Source: Candidatus Rokuibacteriota bacterium | Lineage (GTDB): Bacteria > Methylomirabilota > Methylomirabilia > Rokubacteriales > CSP1-6 | Reading direction: 5' to 3' | Assembly: GCA_003220535.1 (NCBI GenBank) | Contig: QHSU01000062.1 | Span: 116,949 to 180,948 of the forward strand | Length of the DNA stretch: 64,000 bases | Shown here: in pieces, positions 51,460-59,113 of the stretch | How the letters are laid out: each line of letters starts with the position of its first letter | Position numbering within the stretch: position 1 is the stretch's first letter | Made by a program: the position numbers and the translations under genes | Notes under the pieces: generated by a model | Database searches by the model: none | What the model was told of the DNA's origin: nothing | Seen by the model: only the letters and a program-made list of their open reading frames with translations

Positions 51460-53178
51460 ATGAACGGCAAGCGCGACACGAGCCCACCGGCTGATCGTTT
51501 GATGATCGCCCGGGCCCTGCGCGAGATGGCCACGCTCCTCGAGGTCACCGGGCGAGAGCCCTTCCGGGCTCGCGCGTATACGCGGGGCGCCGAGGCTCTG
51601 GAGCGCCTCGACGCCGACCTGGGTCGGCTGGTTGAAGAACGCCGACTCACCGAGCTGGCAGGAATCGGACCGGGCCTGGCCGCGATGATCTCGGAGCTCC
51701 ACCGGACCGGCCGCTCGCAAGCCCTCGAGGAGCAACGCCAGCGCGCGCCGGCGGTCGCGCTCGAGCTTCGGCGCATTCCTCGCCTCGGGCTCACGAAGAT
51801 CGCCGCGCTGCACGACGCGCTCGGCGTCCAGACGATCGAGGACCTCGAGGCCGCCTGCGAAGCGGGCCGGGTGCGCACGGTCAAGGGTATCGGCGAGAAG
51901 ACCGAGCGCCGGATTCTCGAGGATATCCGTCGGCTGCGCGAGCCCGAAGCCCGTCGGGTGCTCCTGCCGGAGGCGCTCAGCGCGGCCGAAGCCATGCGCG
52001 CGCACCTGAGCGGGGCGGCCGGCGTGCAGGCCGTCGAGATCGCTGGAGAGCTCCGCCGCTGGATGGAATCCGTCGACGCGCTGTCGCTGGTGGTCGCCTC
52101 GGATCGCCCGTCGGACACGGTGAGAGAGGCGCGCCGGGCGCCACTGCTTGCCGAAGTGACGCCGCGCGACACCACGGGGTTCAATGGGCGCCTGGCGACC
52201 GGCCTTCCGATACGCGTGAGCGTCGTCCCGCGCGATGCCTACGCCGCCACGCTGCTGCGGGCCACGGGCTCTGCAGCGCACGTGCGACATCTGGAACGCA
52301 TGGCTCGCGGACGCGGCCTGCGCCTCAGCGCCGAGAATGAGGCGCAGATCTACCATCACCTGGGGCTGCCGTTGATCCCGCCGGAGCTTCGTGACGACGA
52401 GGGCGAGCTGGAGGCGGCGATGACGGGGACGCTACCCCGCGACCTCGTGACCGCAGCGGACATCCGCGGCCTCGTCCATTGTCACACCGTGTACAGCGAC
52501 GGCCGGCACACCGTCGAGCAGATGGCGCGAGCCGCCGATGCGCTGGGAATGGAGTACTTGACCATCACCGACCACTCGCCGTCGGCCGCCTACGCGGGAG
52601 GTCTCCCCGTCGATCGCCTCAAGGCCCAGTGGGAGGAGATCGCCCGGGTCCAGGAGAGCGTGACCGTACGGCTCCTGCGAGGAACGGAGTCGGATATCCT
52701 GGCCGACGGCGGCCTCGACTATCCGGACGACATCCTCGAGCAGCTCGACGTGGTCATCGCCAGCATCCACCGTCGCCATCGCATGGATGCGGACCAGATG
52801 ACGCAGCGCCTCGTCCGGGCCATGGCGCTTCCGTGCTTCAAGATCTGGGGCCACGCGCTCGGGCGTCTCGTCCTCTCGCGGCCACCGATCGAGTGTCGCG
52901 TCGAAGAAGTCCTCGACACCATCGCGTCCAGCCGCGCGGCCGTGGAGATCAATGGCGACCCGAGACGGCTCGACCTGCCGCCTCGGTGGCTCCGGGCGGC
53001 TCGAGAGCGCGGCATTCGCTTCGTCGTATCGACCGACGCCCACTCGGTAGCCGAGATCGCCAATGTCCGGTACGGTGTGGCCATGGCCCGAAGAGGCTGG
53101 GTTCGGCGAGACGAGGTGCTCAACACGCTGCCCGCGGAGGCGTTCGCCCGGGCGGTGGCGCCGGCAGTCAGAGCGTGA
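51460..53178 (+). CDS. PolX-type protein: degenerate polymerase domain with PHP phosphoesterase domain
   Basis: This 572-residue protein has the layout of bacterial PolX: helix-hairpin-helix DNA-binding parts (LAGIGPGLAAMISEL near 66-80, VKGIGEKTERRILEDI near 141-156), a beta-type nucleotidyltransferase domain and a C-terminal PHP domain. PHP metal residues look intact: VHCHTVYSDG (H340, H342), TITDHS, LRGTESDI, IASIHRRH and STDAHS. The polymerase site does not: GS-x-RR reads AGELRR and the D-x-D strand reads ALSLVV (about 207-212). It is therefore likely a 3'-5' exonuclease or AP-endonuclease rather than a polymerase. The ATG at 51460 follows CCGGAGAAC. Confidence 0.85.
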   Translation: MNGKRDTSPPADRLMIARALREMATLLEVTGREPFRARAYTRGAEALERLDADLGRLVEERRLTELAGIGPGLAAMISELHRTGRSQALEEQRQRAPAVALELRRIPRLGLTKIAALHDALGVQTIEDLEAACEAGRVRTVKGIGEKTERRILEDIRRLREPEARRVLLPEALSAAEAMRAHLSGAAGVQAVEIAGELRRWMESVDALSLVVASDRPSDTVREARRAPLLAEVTPRDTTGFNGRLATGLPIRVSVVPRDAYAATLLRATGSAAHVRHLERMARGRGLRLSAENEAQIYHHLGLPLIPPELRDDEGELEAAMTGTLPRDLVTAADIRGLVHCHTVYSDGRHTVEQMARAADALGMEYLTITDHSPSAAYAGGLPVDRLKAQWEEIARVQESVTVRLLRGTESDILADGGLDYPDDILEQLDVVIASIHRRHRMDADQMTQRLVRAMALPCFKIWGHALGRLVLSRPPIECRVEEVLDTIASSRAAVEINGDPRRLDLPPRWLRAARERGIRFVVSTDAHSVAEIANVRYGVAMARRGWVRRDEVLNTLPAEAFARAVAPAVRA

Positions 53179-53843
53179 GTCGGATCTTCCTGCTCTCGCC
53201 GGCGCATTGTGGCGGAGAGCGTGCGCGACTCGTCCTCAACGATGGGGCCGCGTTCGACATCGCCCGGCGGGTTCGCGCCGGTCCCGGCGCTCCACTGGGT
53301 GAGGTCTTCTCGTTCCTGAGCGGGCTCTACTTTCGCGGCAAGCTGTCGTACGCGCGCGCGTTCGCGCGGCCACCGGACGGACGCGTGGGCGTGTATGTCA
53401 TCACGCCGACCGAAGGCCTGCGGCCCGCCGACGAGCCGGTCGATCTCGAGCGACTCCGGCAATTCGCCAGCGTCGACATCGAAGGCGATGATCCGCGCTA
53501 CCGCAAGCCGCTCGACCGCGACGCGCGCCGCCTGGCCGGGCGAATCGGAGAGGACGGCGAGGTGATCTTGCTCGGCAGCATCGCCACCGGCAAGTACGTA
53601 GACCCCCTGCTGGCGGCGCTCGGCGAGCGGCTGAGGTTTCCCGTGGACTTCGTCGGCCGCGGTGACATGAGCCGCGGAGGGCTGCTGCTCCGGTGCGTGC
53701 GGGCGGGCACGGAGCTCACCTACGTGGGCGTCCGAGACGTGGTACGCCGTGGGCCCCGCCCGCCCCGGCTGGCGCCGGTCCAGGCCGTGCGAGCCGCAGG
53801 CCGTCGCGGGGCTGGGGCGGCGCCGTCCGAGGCGAGCTTATGA
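53175..53843 (+). CDS. Unknown protein coupled to PolX
   Basis: This 222-residue protein starts at GTG 53175, overlapping the PolX stop (GTGA). It begins SRIFLLSPAHCGGERARLVL and continues LGEVFSFLSGLYFRGKLSYA, GRVGVYVITPTEGLRPAD, GEVILLGSIATGKYVDPLLA and FVGRGDMSRGGLLLRC. No known fold was recognised, but the strands and the GSIATGKYV loop suggest a nucleotide- or sugar-binding alpha/beta protein. Its last 20 residues are encoded by a dispersed repeat, so the original C-terminus may be altered. Its position between PolX and LigD suggests a link to DNA repair. Confidence 0.7.
   Translation: MSRIFLLSPAHCGGERARLVLNDGAAFDIARRVRAGPGAPLGEVFSFLSGLYFRGKLSYARAFARPPDGRVGVYVITPTEGLRPADEPVDLERLRQFASVDIEGDDPRYRKPLDRDARRLAGRIGEDGEVILLGSIATGKYVDPLLAALGERLRFPVDFVGRGDMSRGGLLLRCVRAGTELTYVGVRDVVRRGPRPPRLAPVQAVRAAGRRGAGAAPSEASL
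53788..53837 (+). repeat. Palindromic dispersed repeat, diverged copy
   Basis: The stretch shares GCCGCAGGCCGTCGCGGGGC and the following TGGGG with the copies at 38310 and 63368, but its right arm is changed and pairs poorly. It forms the 3' end of the upstream coding sequence and ends 20 bases before the LigD start. Confidence 0.65.
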
Positions 53844-53856
53844 AGCTTATAAAGGG

Positions 53857-54819
53857 ATGACCCCGGCCGCCAGGCGGCTCCGCGCGGCGCTGACGACGGG
53901 CCGCGTGATCCCGACGGACGCGGACACCGTCGAGATGCGCGACGGGCAACGCTCCTTCCACCTGACCAACCTGAGAAAGCCGTTCTGGCCGGAACTCGCC
54001 ATCACGAAGGGCGACCTCCTCCAATACTACGTCGAGGTGGCGCCCGTGCTCCTGCCGCACCTGCACGACCGCGCCATGGTGATGAAGCGCTATCCCAACG
54101 GTGCCGCCGGCCCCTTCTTCTTCATGAAGCGAGCACCCTCGCCCCGCCCCGACTGGATCGAGACCTGCTCCATCGAGCACGGGTCGGGTAGCGTGATCGA
54201 CTTCCCGATCGTTCAGGACCTAGCCGCGTTGCTCTGGCTGGTGAATCTCGGCTGCATCGATCTGAATCCCTGGTACGCGCGCTGCGACGACACGGACCGG
54301 CCCGACTATCTGCACTTCGACCTCGACCCGGTGAAGGGCTCCACATTCACGCAGATGAGGGAGGCCGCTCTCGCGCTGAAGGAGACCCTCGACACCCTGA
54401 AGATGCCGAGCTATCCGAAAACCACCGGCTCGCGGGGCATCCACATCTACGTGCCCATCGTGCGCGGGCCCACTCAGAAAGAGGTGTGGTCGGTCGCAAA
54501 GGCGATCGCGGTGTCGCTGGCCGCAGCGCATCCACGACTGCTCACGGCCGAGTATCGCGTGGCTCGACGGCCCGCCGAGCGCGTGCTTGTGGACTACAAC
54601 CAGAACGCTTGGGGCCGCACGCTGGCGTCGGTCTACTCGGTGCGACCGCAGCCGGCGGCCACCGTGTCCACACCGGTCGAGTGGACGGAGATCGAGCGCG
54701 GGCTGCGCCTCGAGGATTTTCGCATCGACAACGTGCCGGCGCGCGTGGCCCGGCTCGGCGATCTCTTCGCGCCCGTTCTGGCCCGCCAGCGCCGCTTCCG
54801 CCTCGACCGCCTCGCATAA
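53857..54819 (+). CDS. ligD: LigD-type polymerase/primase (archaeo-eukaryotic primase fold)
   Basis: This 320-residue protein is a stand-alone LigD polymerase domain, which adds nucleotides at DNA ends during non-homologous end joining. Motifs are the start LTNLRKPFWPELAITKGDLL, HLHDRAMVMKRYPNG, the metal pair D155-x-D157 in YLHFDLDPVK, TTGSRGIHIYVPI and the late LVDYNQNAWGRTLASVYSVR. The ATG at 53857 is 14 bases after the upstream gene. The ligase and phosphoesterase domains and a Ku gene are not in view. It forms a rightward repair group with PolX and the unknown protein. Confidence 0.9.
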   Translation: MTPAARRLRAALTTGRVIPTDADTVEMRDGQRSFHLTNLRKPFWPELAITKGDLLQYYVEVAPVLLPHLHDRAMVMKRYPNGAAGPFFFMKRAPSPRPDWIETCSIEHGSGSVIDFPIVQDLAALLWLVNLGCIDLNPWYARCDDTDRPDYLHFDLDPVKGSTFTQMREAALALKETLDTLKMPSYPKTTGSRGIHIYVPIVRGPTQKEVWSVAKAIAVSLAAAHPRLLTAEYRVARRPAERVLVDYNQNAWGRTLASVYSVRPQPAATVSTPVEWTEIERGLRLEDFRIDNVPARVARLGDLFAPVLARQRRFRLDRLA

Positions 54820-54885
54820 GCTAGCCGCTGGCACCGCCGTTTCACCTATGACGATGGTGAGTGGCCGATACCGTCGATGGCGAGC

Positions 54886-54915
54886 AGCGCCCCCGCGGCG
54901 TGATCCGGGGGCGCT
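54886..54915. terminator. Bidirectional hairpin terminator
   Basis: AGCGCCCCCG (54886-54895) pairs perfectly with CGGGGGCGCT (54906-54915) around a 10-base loop, between the convergent LigD and ferritin-like genes. No U-tract follows, as is common at high GC. Confidence 0.6.
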
Positions 54916-54961
54916 GCCGTTCAGCTTCCTATCCCGACGGGCTCCGGCCTTGCCGGTCGCC

Positions 54962-55555
54962 TCAGAGCATCGCCTTGCGCGCCTTTTTTGCCCGGGCGGC
55001 GCCGATCGCCGTCTTCACCTCCTTTTCTTCCTCGGGCGGCGGGAGCACCGAGGGCAAGCCGAGCGACCCGATCCAGAGCTCGCGGCACCAGCCGGTCGAG
55101 TGGTAGAGATGCTCGTCCTCCTGCTCCTCCACCTGTTCATACGCCGCTTTGAGCGCCTCGCGCTCCGTCCCCTTGGCGTTGTCGGCGACCTGATGGATCA
55201 ACTCCCAGTTGAGATGATCTTTCGTTTCGGCTTCAACGACGCATTCGCACGCCACGATCTGCGCGGCCCCCGGCTGGTCGGCGTCGAGGGCCATCTCCAT
55301 GGCCTTGACGAGCGCTTCTCCGATGTGGCGCACGACCAGGCGACCGGGCGTCTCGATGTCCGGATCGAGGCCGAGCTTCTCCATCGTCTCGAGAACGATC
55401 TGCTCATGGGTACGGGTCTGCTCGAGGTACTCTTCCCATTCCCTCTTGAGGTCGGCATTGGCTACGCACTTGAGCGCCGTCTCATAAACCTCGATGCCGC
55501 CCTTCTCCGTCTCCAGCGCCTGGTACAGCAATTCGGCGATTTGTTCTTTTCTCAT
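54962..55555 (-). CDS. Ferritin-like four-helix protein
   Basis: This 197-residue protein looks like a ferritin-like diiron four-helix bundle. Helices carry candidate metal ligands in ALETEKGGIEVYETAL (E), YLEQTRTHEQIVLETM (E, H), CECVVEAETKDHLNWELI (E, D) and VEEQEDEHLYHSTGWCRELW (E, H). The ATG at 55555 follows GGGAGGAG. A role in iron storage, oxidative stress or as an oxidase is possible. It ends in a lysine- and alanine-rich tail. Confidence 0.78.
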   Translation of the reverse strand: MRKEQIAELLYQALETEKGGIEVYETALKCVANADLKREWEEYLEQTRTHEQIVLETMEKLGLDPDIETPGRLVVRHIGEALVKAMEMALDADQPGAAQIVACECVVEAETKDHLNWELIHQVADNAKGTEREALKAAYEQVEEQEDEHLYHSTGWCRELWIGSLGLPSVLPPPEEEKEVKTAIGAARAKKARKAML

Positions 55556-55979
55556 CGTGCTCCTCCCGGATCGGCGGTTGCCGACCCGATCGCCTGGCGT
55601 AGGCAAGGGCCGTGCCGTCGCGGAGCTCGCGCGCCCCGACCCAGCTCGGCGCCATCGCGATCGGGCGTCCAGCCCGCGCGCCGAGCGGCGTTTGACGGCT
55701 GTCGGCGACACCGCGAGCAGGCGAGGGAAGCGTCGTCGCGGCGCGAGGCGCCCACGCGGTTCGGCAAAGTTACTCGGTAATCGTTACTCGTGGTTCACCG
55801 GCGCTCTCCAATGGTCGGCCGGCGCCCGTTGACAATCCCGCGCTGGCCAGCGCAGCATACCGGTCGCCGGACCATCCCGCGGGAGACCCTCGCCGCGCTG
55901 GAGGCGCTCCGCAACTAGCTGTTCGGTCCGACATCTCGACCTAGTCATCGCCCGGCTCGTCCGGCAGGAGGAACGCGAG
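55556..55979. other. Intergenic region, possible operator repeats
   Basis: These 424 bases between divergent genes hold no convincing gene. GTTACTCG occurs twice as a direct repeat (55769-55776 and 55783-55790) with GTAATCGTTAC, an inverted repeat, spanning the gap; this looks like an operator. TTGACA at 55829 lacks a matching -10. A short frame ending RETLAALEALRN before TAG near 55918 may be a gene tail. Confidence 0.4.
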
Positions 55980-56423
55980 ATGGGTGCGCGCGGTCAACGG
56001 TGCCTCGGCGCGCTGCGCGTGCTGATCGGATTGCTGCTGATCGCGGCGCTGCTGGTCGGCTACTTCTGGGTCGCGCTGGCCTGGAGCTACTCGACCGGCG
56101 AGCGCGCCGGATGGGTCCAGAAGTTCTCCCGCAAGGGCTGGATCTGCAAGACCTGGGAAGGTGAGATGGCGACGGTGTCGATGCCCGGTTCGACCACCGA
56201 GAAGTTCTTCTTCACGGTATGGAACGACGCCGTGGCGGAGCAGATCAACAAGGTGACGGGCCGGCGCGTCAACTTGCACTACGAGCAGAAGGTGGGACTG
56301 CCGACGAGCTGCTTCGGCGAAACGCGATACTTCGTCACGCGAGTGACGCTGGTGGAGGAGATTCCGCTGGCCCCGGGCATCGTGGTGCCGACTCCGCCCA
56401 CCCCCGCTCCGCCGCCGAAGTAA
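55980..56423 (+). CDS. Small single-pass membrane protein
   Basis: This 147-residue protein has one N-terminal membrane helix (VLIGLLLIAALLVGYFWVAL), then a soluble domain with KGWICKTWEGEMATVSMPGS, FFFTVWNDAVAEQINKVTGR and CFGETRYFVTRVTLVEE, ending in a proline-rich tail. It resembles short periplasm-facing proteins of unknown function found widely in Proteobacteria. Two cysteines could form a disulfide. AGGAGGAACGC precedes the ATG. The oxidoreductase gene follows 14 bp later. Confidence 0.75.
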   Translation: MGARGQRCLGALRVLIGLLLIAALLVGYFWVALAWSYSTGERAGWVQKFSRKGWICKTWEGEMATVSMPGSTTEKFFFTVWNDAVAEQINKVTGRRVNLHYEQKVGLPTSCFGETRYFVTRVTLVEEIPLAPGIVVPTPPTPAPPPK

Positions 56424-56437
56424 GAGGGCCCCGCCTC

Positions 56438-57499
56438 ATGGACCGCGTGCGCCTGGCGATCGTCGGCTGCGGCAACATCTCCCAGCTCAACGCGCCCGGG
56501 TATCTGCAGCATCCACGGTGCGACGTGGTGGTGCTGTGCGACACCGAGCCCGAGCGCGCGAAGCGGCGCGCGCGGGAATGGGGCATTTCGCCCCGCGTGT
56601 ACTCGGACCTGACCCAGGTGCTGGACGACGGGGCGGTCGACGCCGTGGAGCTGCTCACGCCCACCTGGCTGCATGCCGACCAGATCGTCGCGGCGCTCCA
56701 GGCGGGGAAGCACGTCTCCTGTCAGAAGCCGCTGGCGATCTCCATCGCCGAAGCCGACCGCATCGCCGACACCGTGGCGCGCGCGCGGACGACCTTCCGC
56801 GTCACCGAGAACTTCCTCTACTACCCGCCGATCGTGAAGGCGAAAGAGCTGCTCGACGCCGGCGCCATCGGCGAGCCCTCGCTGGTGCGAATCCACACCA
56901 CGCGCACCCAGCACATCACGGGGCAGGCGATGGAGCTCGATCCGGACGCGATGGTGTGGCGCCGCGATCCCGGGCGGAACCCGGGCGGCGTGCTCTACGA
57001 CGACGGCGTGCACAAGTACGCCACCGCCTCCTACTGGATCGGCGAGATCGGCGACGTCTCGGCCATCGTGACCCGGGGTGCGGAGTTCACGATGGAAACG
57101 CCGGCAGTGGCCACGTGGCGCTTCAAGGGGCGCGATTGCCTGGGCATCATCGACTACACGTACGCCCCCGAGATGATCATCCGCGGCCGCTACTACCGGG
57201 TCGACGAGTTCTTCGAGATCCACGGCAGCCGCGGCATCATCTGGGTCACCCGATGCAGTGGCGAGATGCTCGACCTGCCGGCGGTGATGGTGATCCGGGG
57301 CACGGAGACCGTCAGCTATCAGGTGCCGACCGACTGGCGCTTCGGCTTCGACGGGGCGGCCGTGGACTTCGTCGACGGCCTGCTCGCCGGACGCCAGCCG
57401 GCCCAGGACATCCACGAAGCGAAGCGAATGCTCCAGGTGCCGCTGGCGATCTACGAAGCCGCGCGCACCGGACGAATGGTGGCGCCGGAGTCGGTATGA
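56438..57499 (+). CDS. Gfo/Idh/MocA family oxidoreductase
   Basis: This 353-residue NAD(P)-dependent dehydrogenase has the Rossmann start RLAIVGCGNISQLNAPGY, AVELLTPTWLHADQIVAAL and the conserved lysine in HVSCQKPLAISIAEA, where the usual EKP reads QKP. The C-terminal domain includes GGVLYDDGVHKYATASYWIG, giving the catalytic D/H pair. Members oxidise or reduce sugars and inositols. The stop overlaps the start of the next gene (ATGA), so the two are translated together. Confidence 0.9.
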   Translation: MDRVRLAIVGCGNISQLNAPGYLQHPRCDVVVLCDTEPERAKRRAREWGISPRVYSDLTQVLDDGAVDAVELLTPTWLHADQIVAALQAGKHVSCQKPLAISIAEADRIADTVARARTTFRVTENFLYYPPIVKAKELLDAGAIGEPSLVRIHTTRTQHITGQAMELDPDAMVWRRDPGRNPGGVLYDDGVHKYATASYWIGEIGDVSAIVTRGAEFTMETPAVATWRFKGRDCLGIIDYTYAPEMIIRGRYYRVDEFFEIHGSRGIIWVTRCSGEMLDLPAVMVIRGTETVSYQVPTDWRFGFDGAAVDFVDGLLAGRQPAQDIHEAKRMLQVPLAIYEAARTGRMVAPESV

Positions 57500-57954
57500 G
57501 CACACGGACCCGCATCCTCTGCCTCGTCGTTCTCGCGGTCGTGCTGGTCGCGCCTTCCGGCTACGGGGCCGATATCGATCGCACCGCGGTGGACTTCAAG
57601 ACGCCAGCCGAGATCAAATGGGTCAGGAACGCGGCCGGCACGAACGAGTCGGCCGTGCTGTTCGGAGACCCGAGCAAGGCGGGCCCGTACGTCATGCGCG
57701 TCAAGTGGTTCCCCGGGAACATGAGCCGACCTCACTTCCATCCGAACGACCGCTTCTTCGTGGTCCTGTCCGGCACCTGGTGGATGGGAACCGGCGAGAA
57801 ATTCGACCCGGAGAGCACGGTGCCGGCGCCCGCGGGGAGCTACGTCATCCACTACGCCGGCAAAGTCCACTACGACGGCGCCAAGGACGAAGAGACCATC
57901 ATCCAGGTGTGGGGCATGGGGCCGGCGACAGCTACGCCGGCCGAGAAGCGCTGA
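57496..57954 (+). CDS. Secreted cupin-domain protein
   Basis: This 152-residue protein has a signal peptide (ILCLVVLAVVLVAPSGYGA) and a single cupin domain. Cupin motif 1 is FPGNMSRPHFHPNDRFFVVL (H, H and the acid-equivalent region), and motif 2 is PAGSYVIHYAGKVHYDG. It is likely periplasmic, perhaps metal-binding. It is coupled by a 4-base overlap to the oxidoreductase. Confidence 0.85.
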   Translation: MSTRTRILCLVVLAVVLVAPSGYGADIDRTAVDFKTPAEIKWVRNAAGTNESAVLFGDPSKAGPYVMRVKWFPGNMSRPHFHPNDRFFVVLSGTWWMGTGEKFDPESTVPAPAGSYVIHYAGKVHYDGAKDEETIIQVWGMGPATATPAEKR

Positions 57955-57970
57955 CCCATCTGGGAGGGCG

Positions 57971-58035
57971 TGGGGGCCCACGACATGGGCCCCAGCGCTC
58001 GGAGACGCCCCAGCGAAGCCGGGGCGCCCCTCGAT
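57971..58035 (-). repeat. Double-hairpin repeat element, copy B
   Basis: On the minus strand hairpin 1 pairs 58030-58018 with 58014-58002 (13 bp with G-U pairs, loop TTC) and hairpin 2 pairs 57994-57986 with 57980-57971 (one bulged C, loop TGTCG). The flank ATCGAGG and spacer CCGAGCGCTGGGG match copy A. It begins 3-4 bases after the stop of the leftward barrel gene. Confidence 0.75.
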
Positions 58036-58037
58036 AT

Positions 58038-58547
58038 TCAGCCGCGTCCGCGCAGGCGAGGCCCGATCGGTTTCAGCACGCGGATGCTCGGCGCACCGGC
58101 GAGTCGGTCCGCGATCGCCGGCGGCACGACCGCGATCCCACGCCGTTGCACACTGCGATCCAGGCCGACGGCCTCCATCCACTTCACCGGCACGCGGTCG
58201 GGCACCGCCGAGCCACCGTCGGCTTCCACCACCAGGAGCCGCGCGTCCACAGGCACGTCCGGCGTGTGGTCCACGCCGCGGAACACGTTGCGATGCCAGT
58301 TGGCCATCTTCGCCTGCCACTCGCCCGTGTTGCTCGGTCCCGCTCTGGCGCGATAGCTCGGCCCGGTGAAGATGTCCGGCGAATCGACCTCGTGGAGCGC
58401 CACGAACGGCGAGTCCGCGGCATGGATCGCCTCGAAGCGCTGACTTGCCTGGAACCCCGGGATCGAGAGGAGCTTGTGCTGGTGGGCGACGTACCAGGTG
58501 TCCCACTCGGCGCGCCGCGCGGTATCGAACAGGGCCATCTCCACCAT
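58038..58547 (-). CDS. EthD-like/dimeric barrel protein
   Basis: This 169-residue protein opens with MALFDTARRAEWDTWYVAHQ and HKLLSIPGFQASQRFEA, matching the EFNDWYDTEHLP...VPGF pattern of the two-domain barrel at 44165. The second half (VPVDARLLVVEADGGSAVPD and later) may form a second, diverged half-barrel. Function is unknown. It is the last of four leftward genes and starts 6 bp after the CMD stop. Confidence 0.72.
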   Translation of the reverse strand: MVEMALFDTARRAEWDTWYVAHQHKLLSIPGFQASQRFEAIHAADSPFVALHEVDSPDIFTGPSYRARAGPSNTGEWQAKMANWHRNVFRGVDHTPDVPVDARLLVVEADGGSAVPDRVPVKWMEAVGLDRSVQRRGIAVVPPAIADRLAGAPSIRVLKPIGPRLRGRG

Positions 58548-58553
58548 GTTAGA

Positions 58554-59097
58554 TCATCGGACCTCCACGGGCTTCATCGACTCTGGATCCACCCCCACGA
58601 TCTCGTTGAACCGGCCGAAGCCGATGTAGAGCGTCGCGTGCGCGACCAGCTCGACGATCTCGGCTTCCGAGAAGTGGCGGCGCACCTCCGACCAGAGCGC
58701 GTCGTCGAACCTTGCGATGGTCGACCGCGAGCTTCTCGGCGAACCGGATCGCGGCCCGCTCACGCGGGCTCAGGAGGTCCGAGCTCTCGTCGTCGATCGC
58801 CGCGATCTTCGCTTCGGTTGCCCCCGCATGCCGGGCCCCGGCATAGCGTACGGTGAGTCAGTAGCGGCAGGCGTTGAGGGCGGCGATCTTCAGCCGCACC
58901 AGCTCGCGGAGCGCGGGGTCGATGGTACCCTCGCGCGCGAGGGCGGCACGGAAGGCGGCGAGCGCCTTCACCACGCCGGGGTTTCTCGCGTACGTGCGCG
59001 TGCTCGCCGAGGTCCCGGACTGGCGCTCGGCCTCCTCGCAGAGGTGTCGGATCTCGTCGTCGACCTCGTGGATTCCCAGCGGCTCGATCCTCGCCAT
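58554..59097 (-). CDS. AhpD/CMD-family protein, candidate selenoprotein (TGA = Sec80), with one frameshift
   Basis: The frame from ATG 59097 gives a CMD start and helix LRELVRLKIAALNACRY, then TGA at 58858-58860, and continues in the same frame LTVRYAGARHAGATEAKIAA, the standard AhpD active-site helix, then LSPRERAAIRFAEKLAVDHRK. The TGA stands at the second cysteine of CxxC (CRYC), giving CRYU. Near 58708-58713 one extra base (G) shifts the frame; the next frame continues FDDALWSEVRRHFSEAEIVE and ends GVDPESMKPVEVR. The corrected length, 180 residues, is normal. AhpD-like proteins reduce peroxides or disulfides. A pseudogene is possible because of the frameshift, but the TGA site is too exact to dismiss. 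Confidence 0.75.
58828..58844 (-). promoter_or_regulatory. Candidate bacterial SECIS hairpin of the CMD gene
   Basis: On the minus strand ATGCCGG, loop GGC, CCGGCAT forms a perfect 7-bp stem that starts 13 nt after the TGA. The loop is 20 nt downstream and starts with GG, as expected for a SelB-recognised element. The self-complementary 17-mer is also a good palindrome by chance of GC content, so folding evidence alone is moderate. Confidence 0.6.
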
Positions 59098-59113
59098 CGT
59101 GGCCTCCCTCGGT

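Noticed and set aside
55829..55834. TTGACA as a -35 promoter box
   Set aside because: No acceptable -10 lies 16-18 bases downstream, so it was not listed as a promoter.
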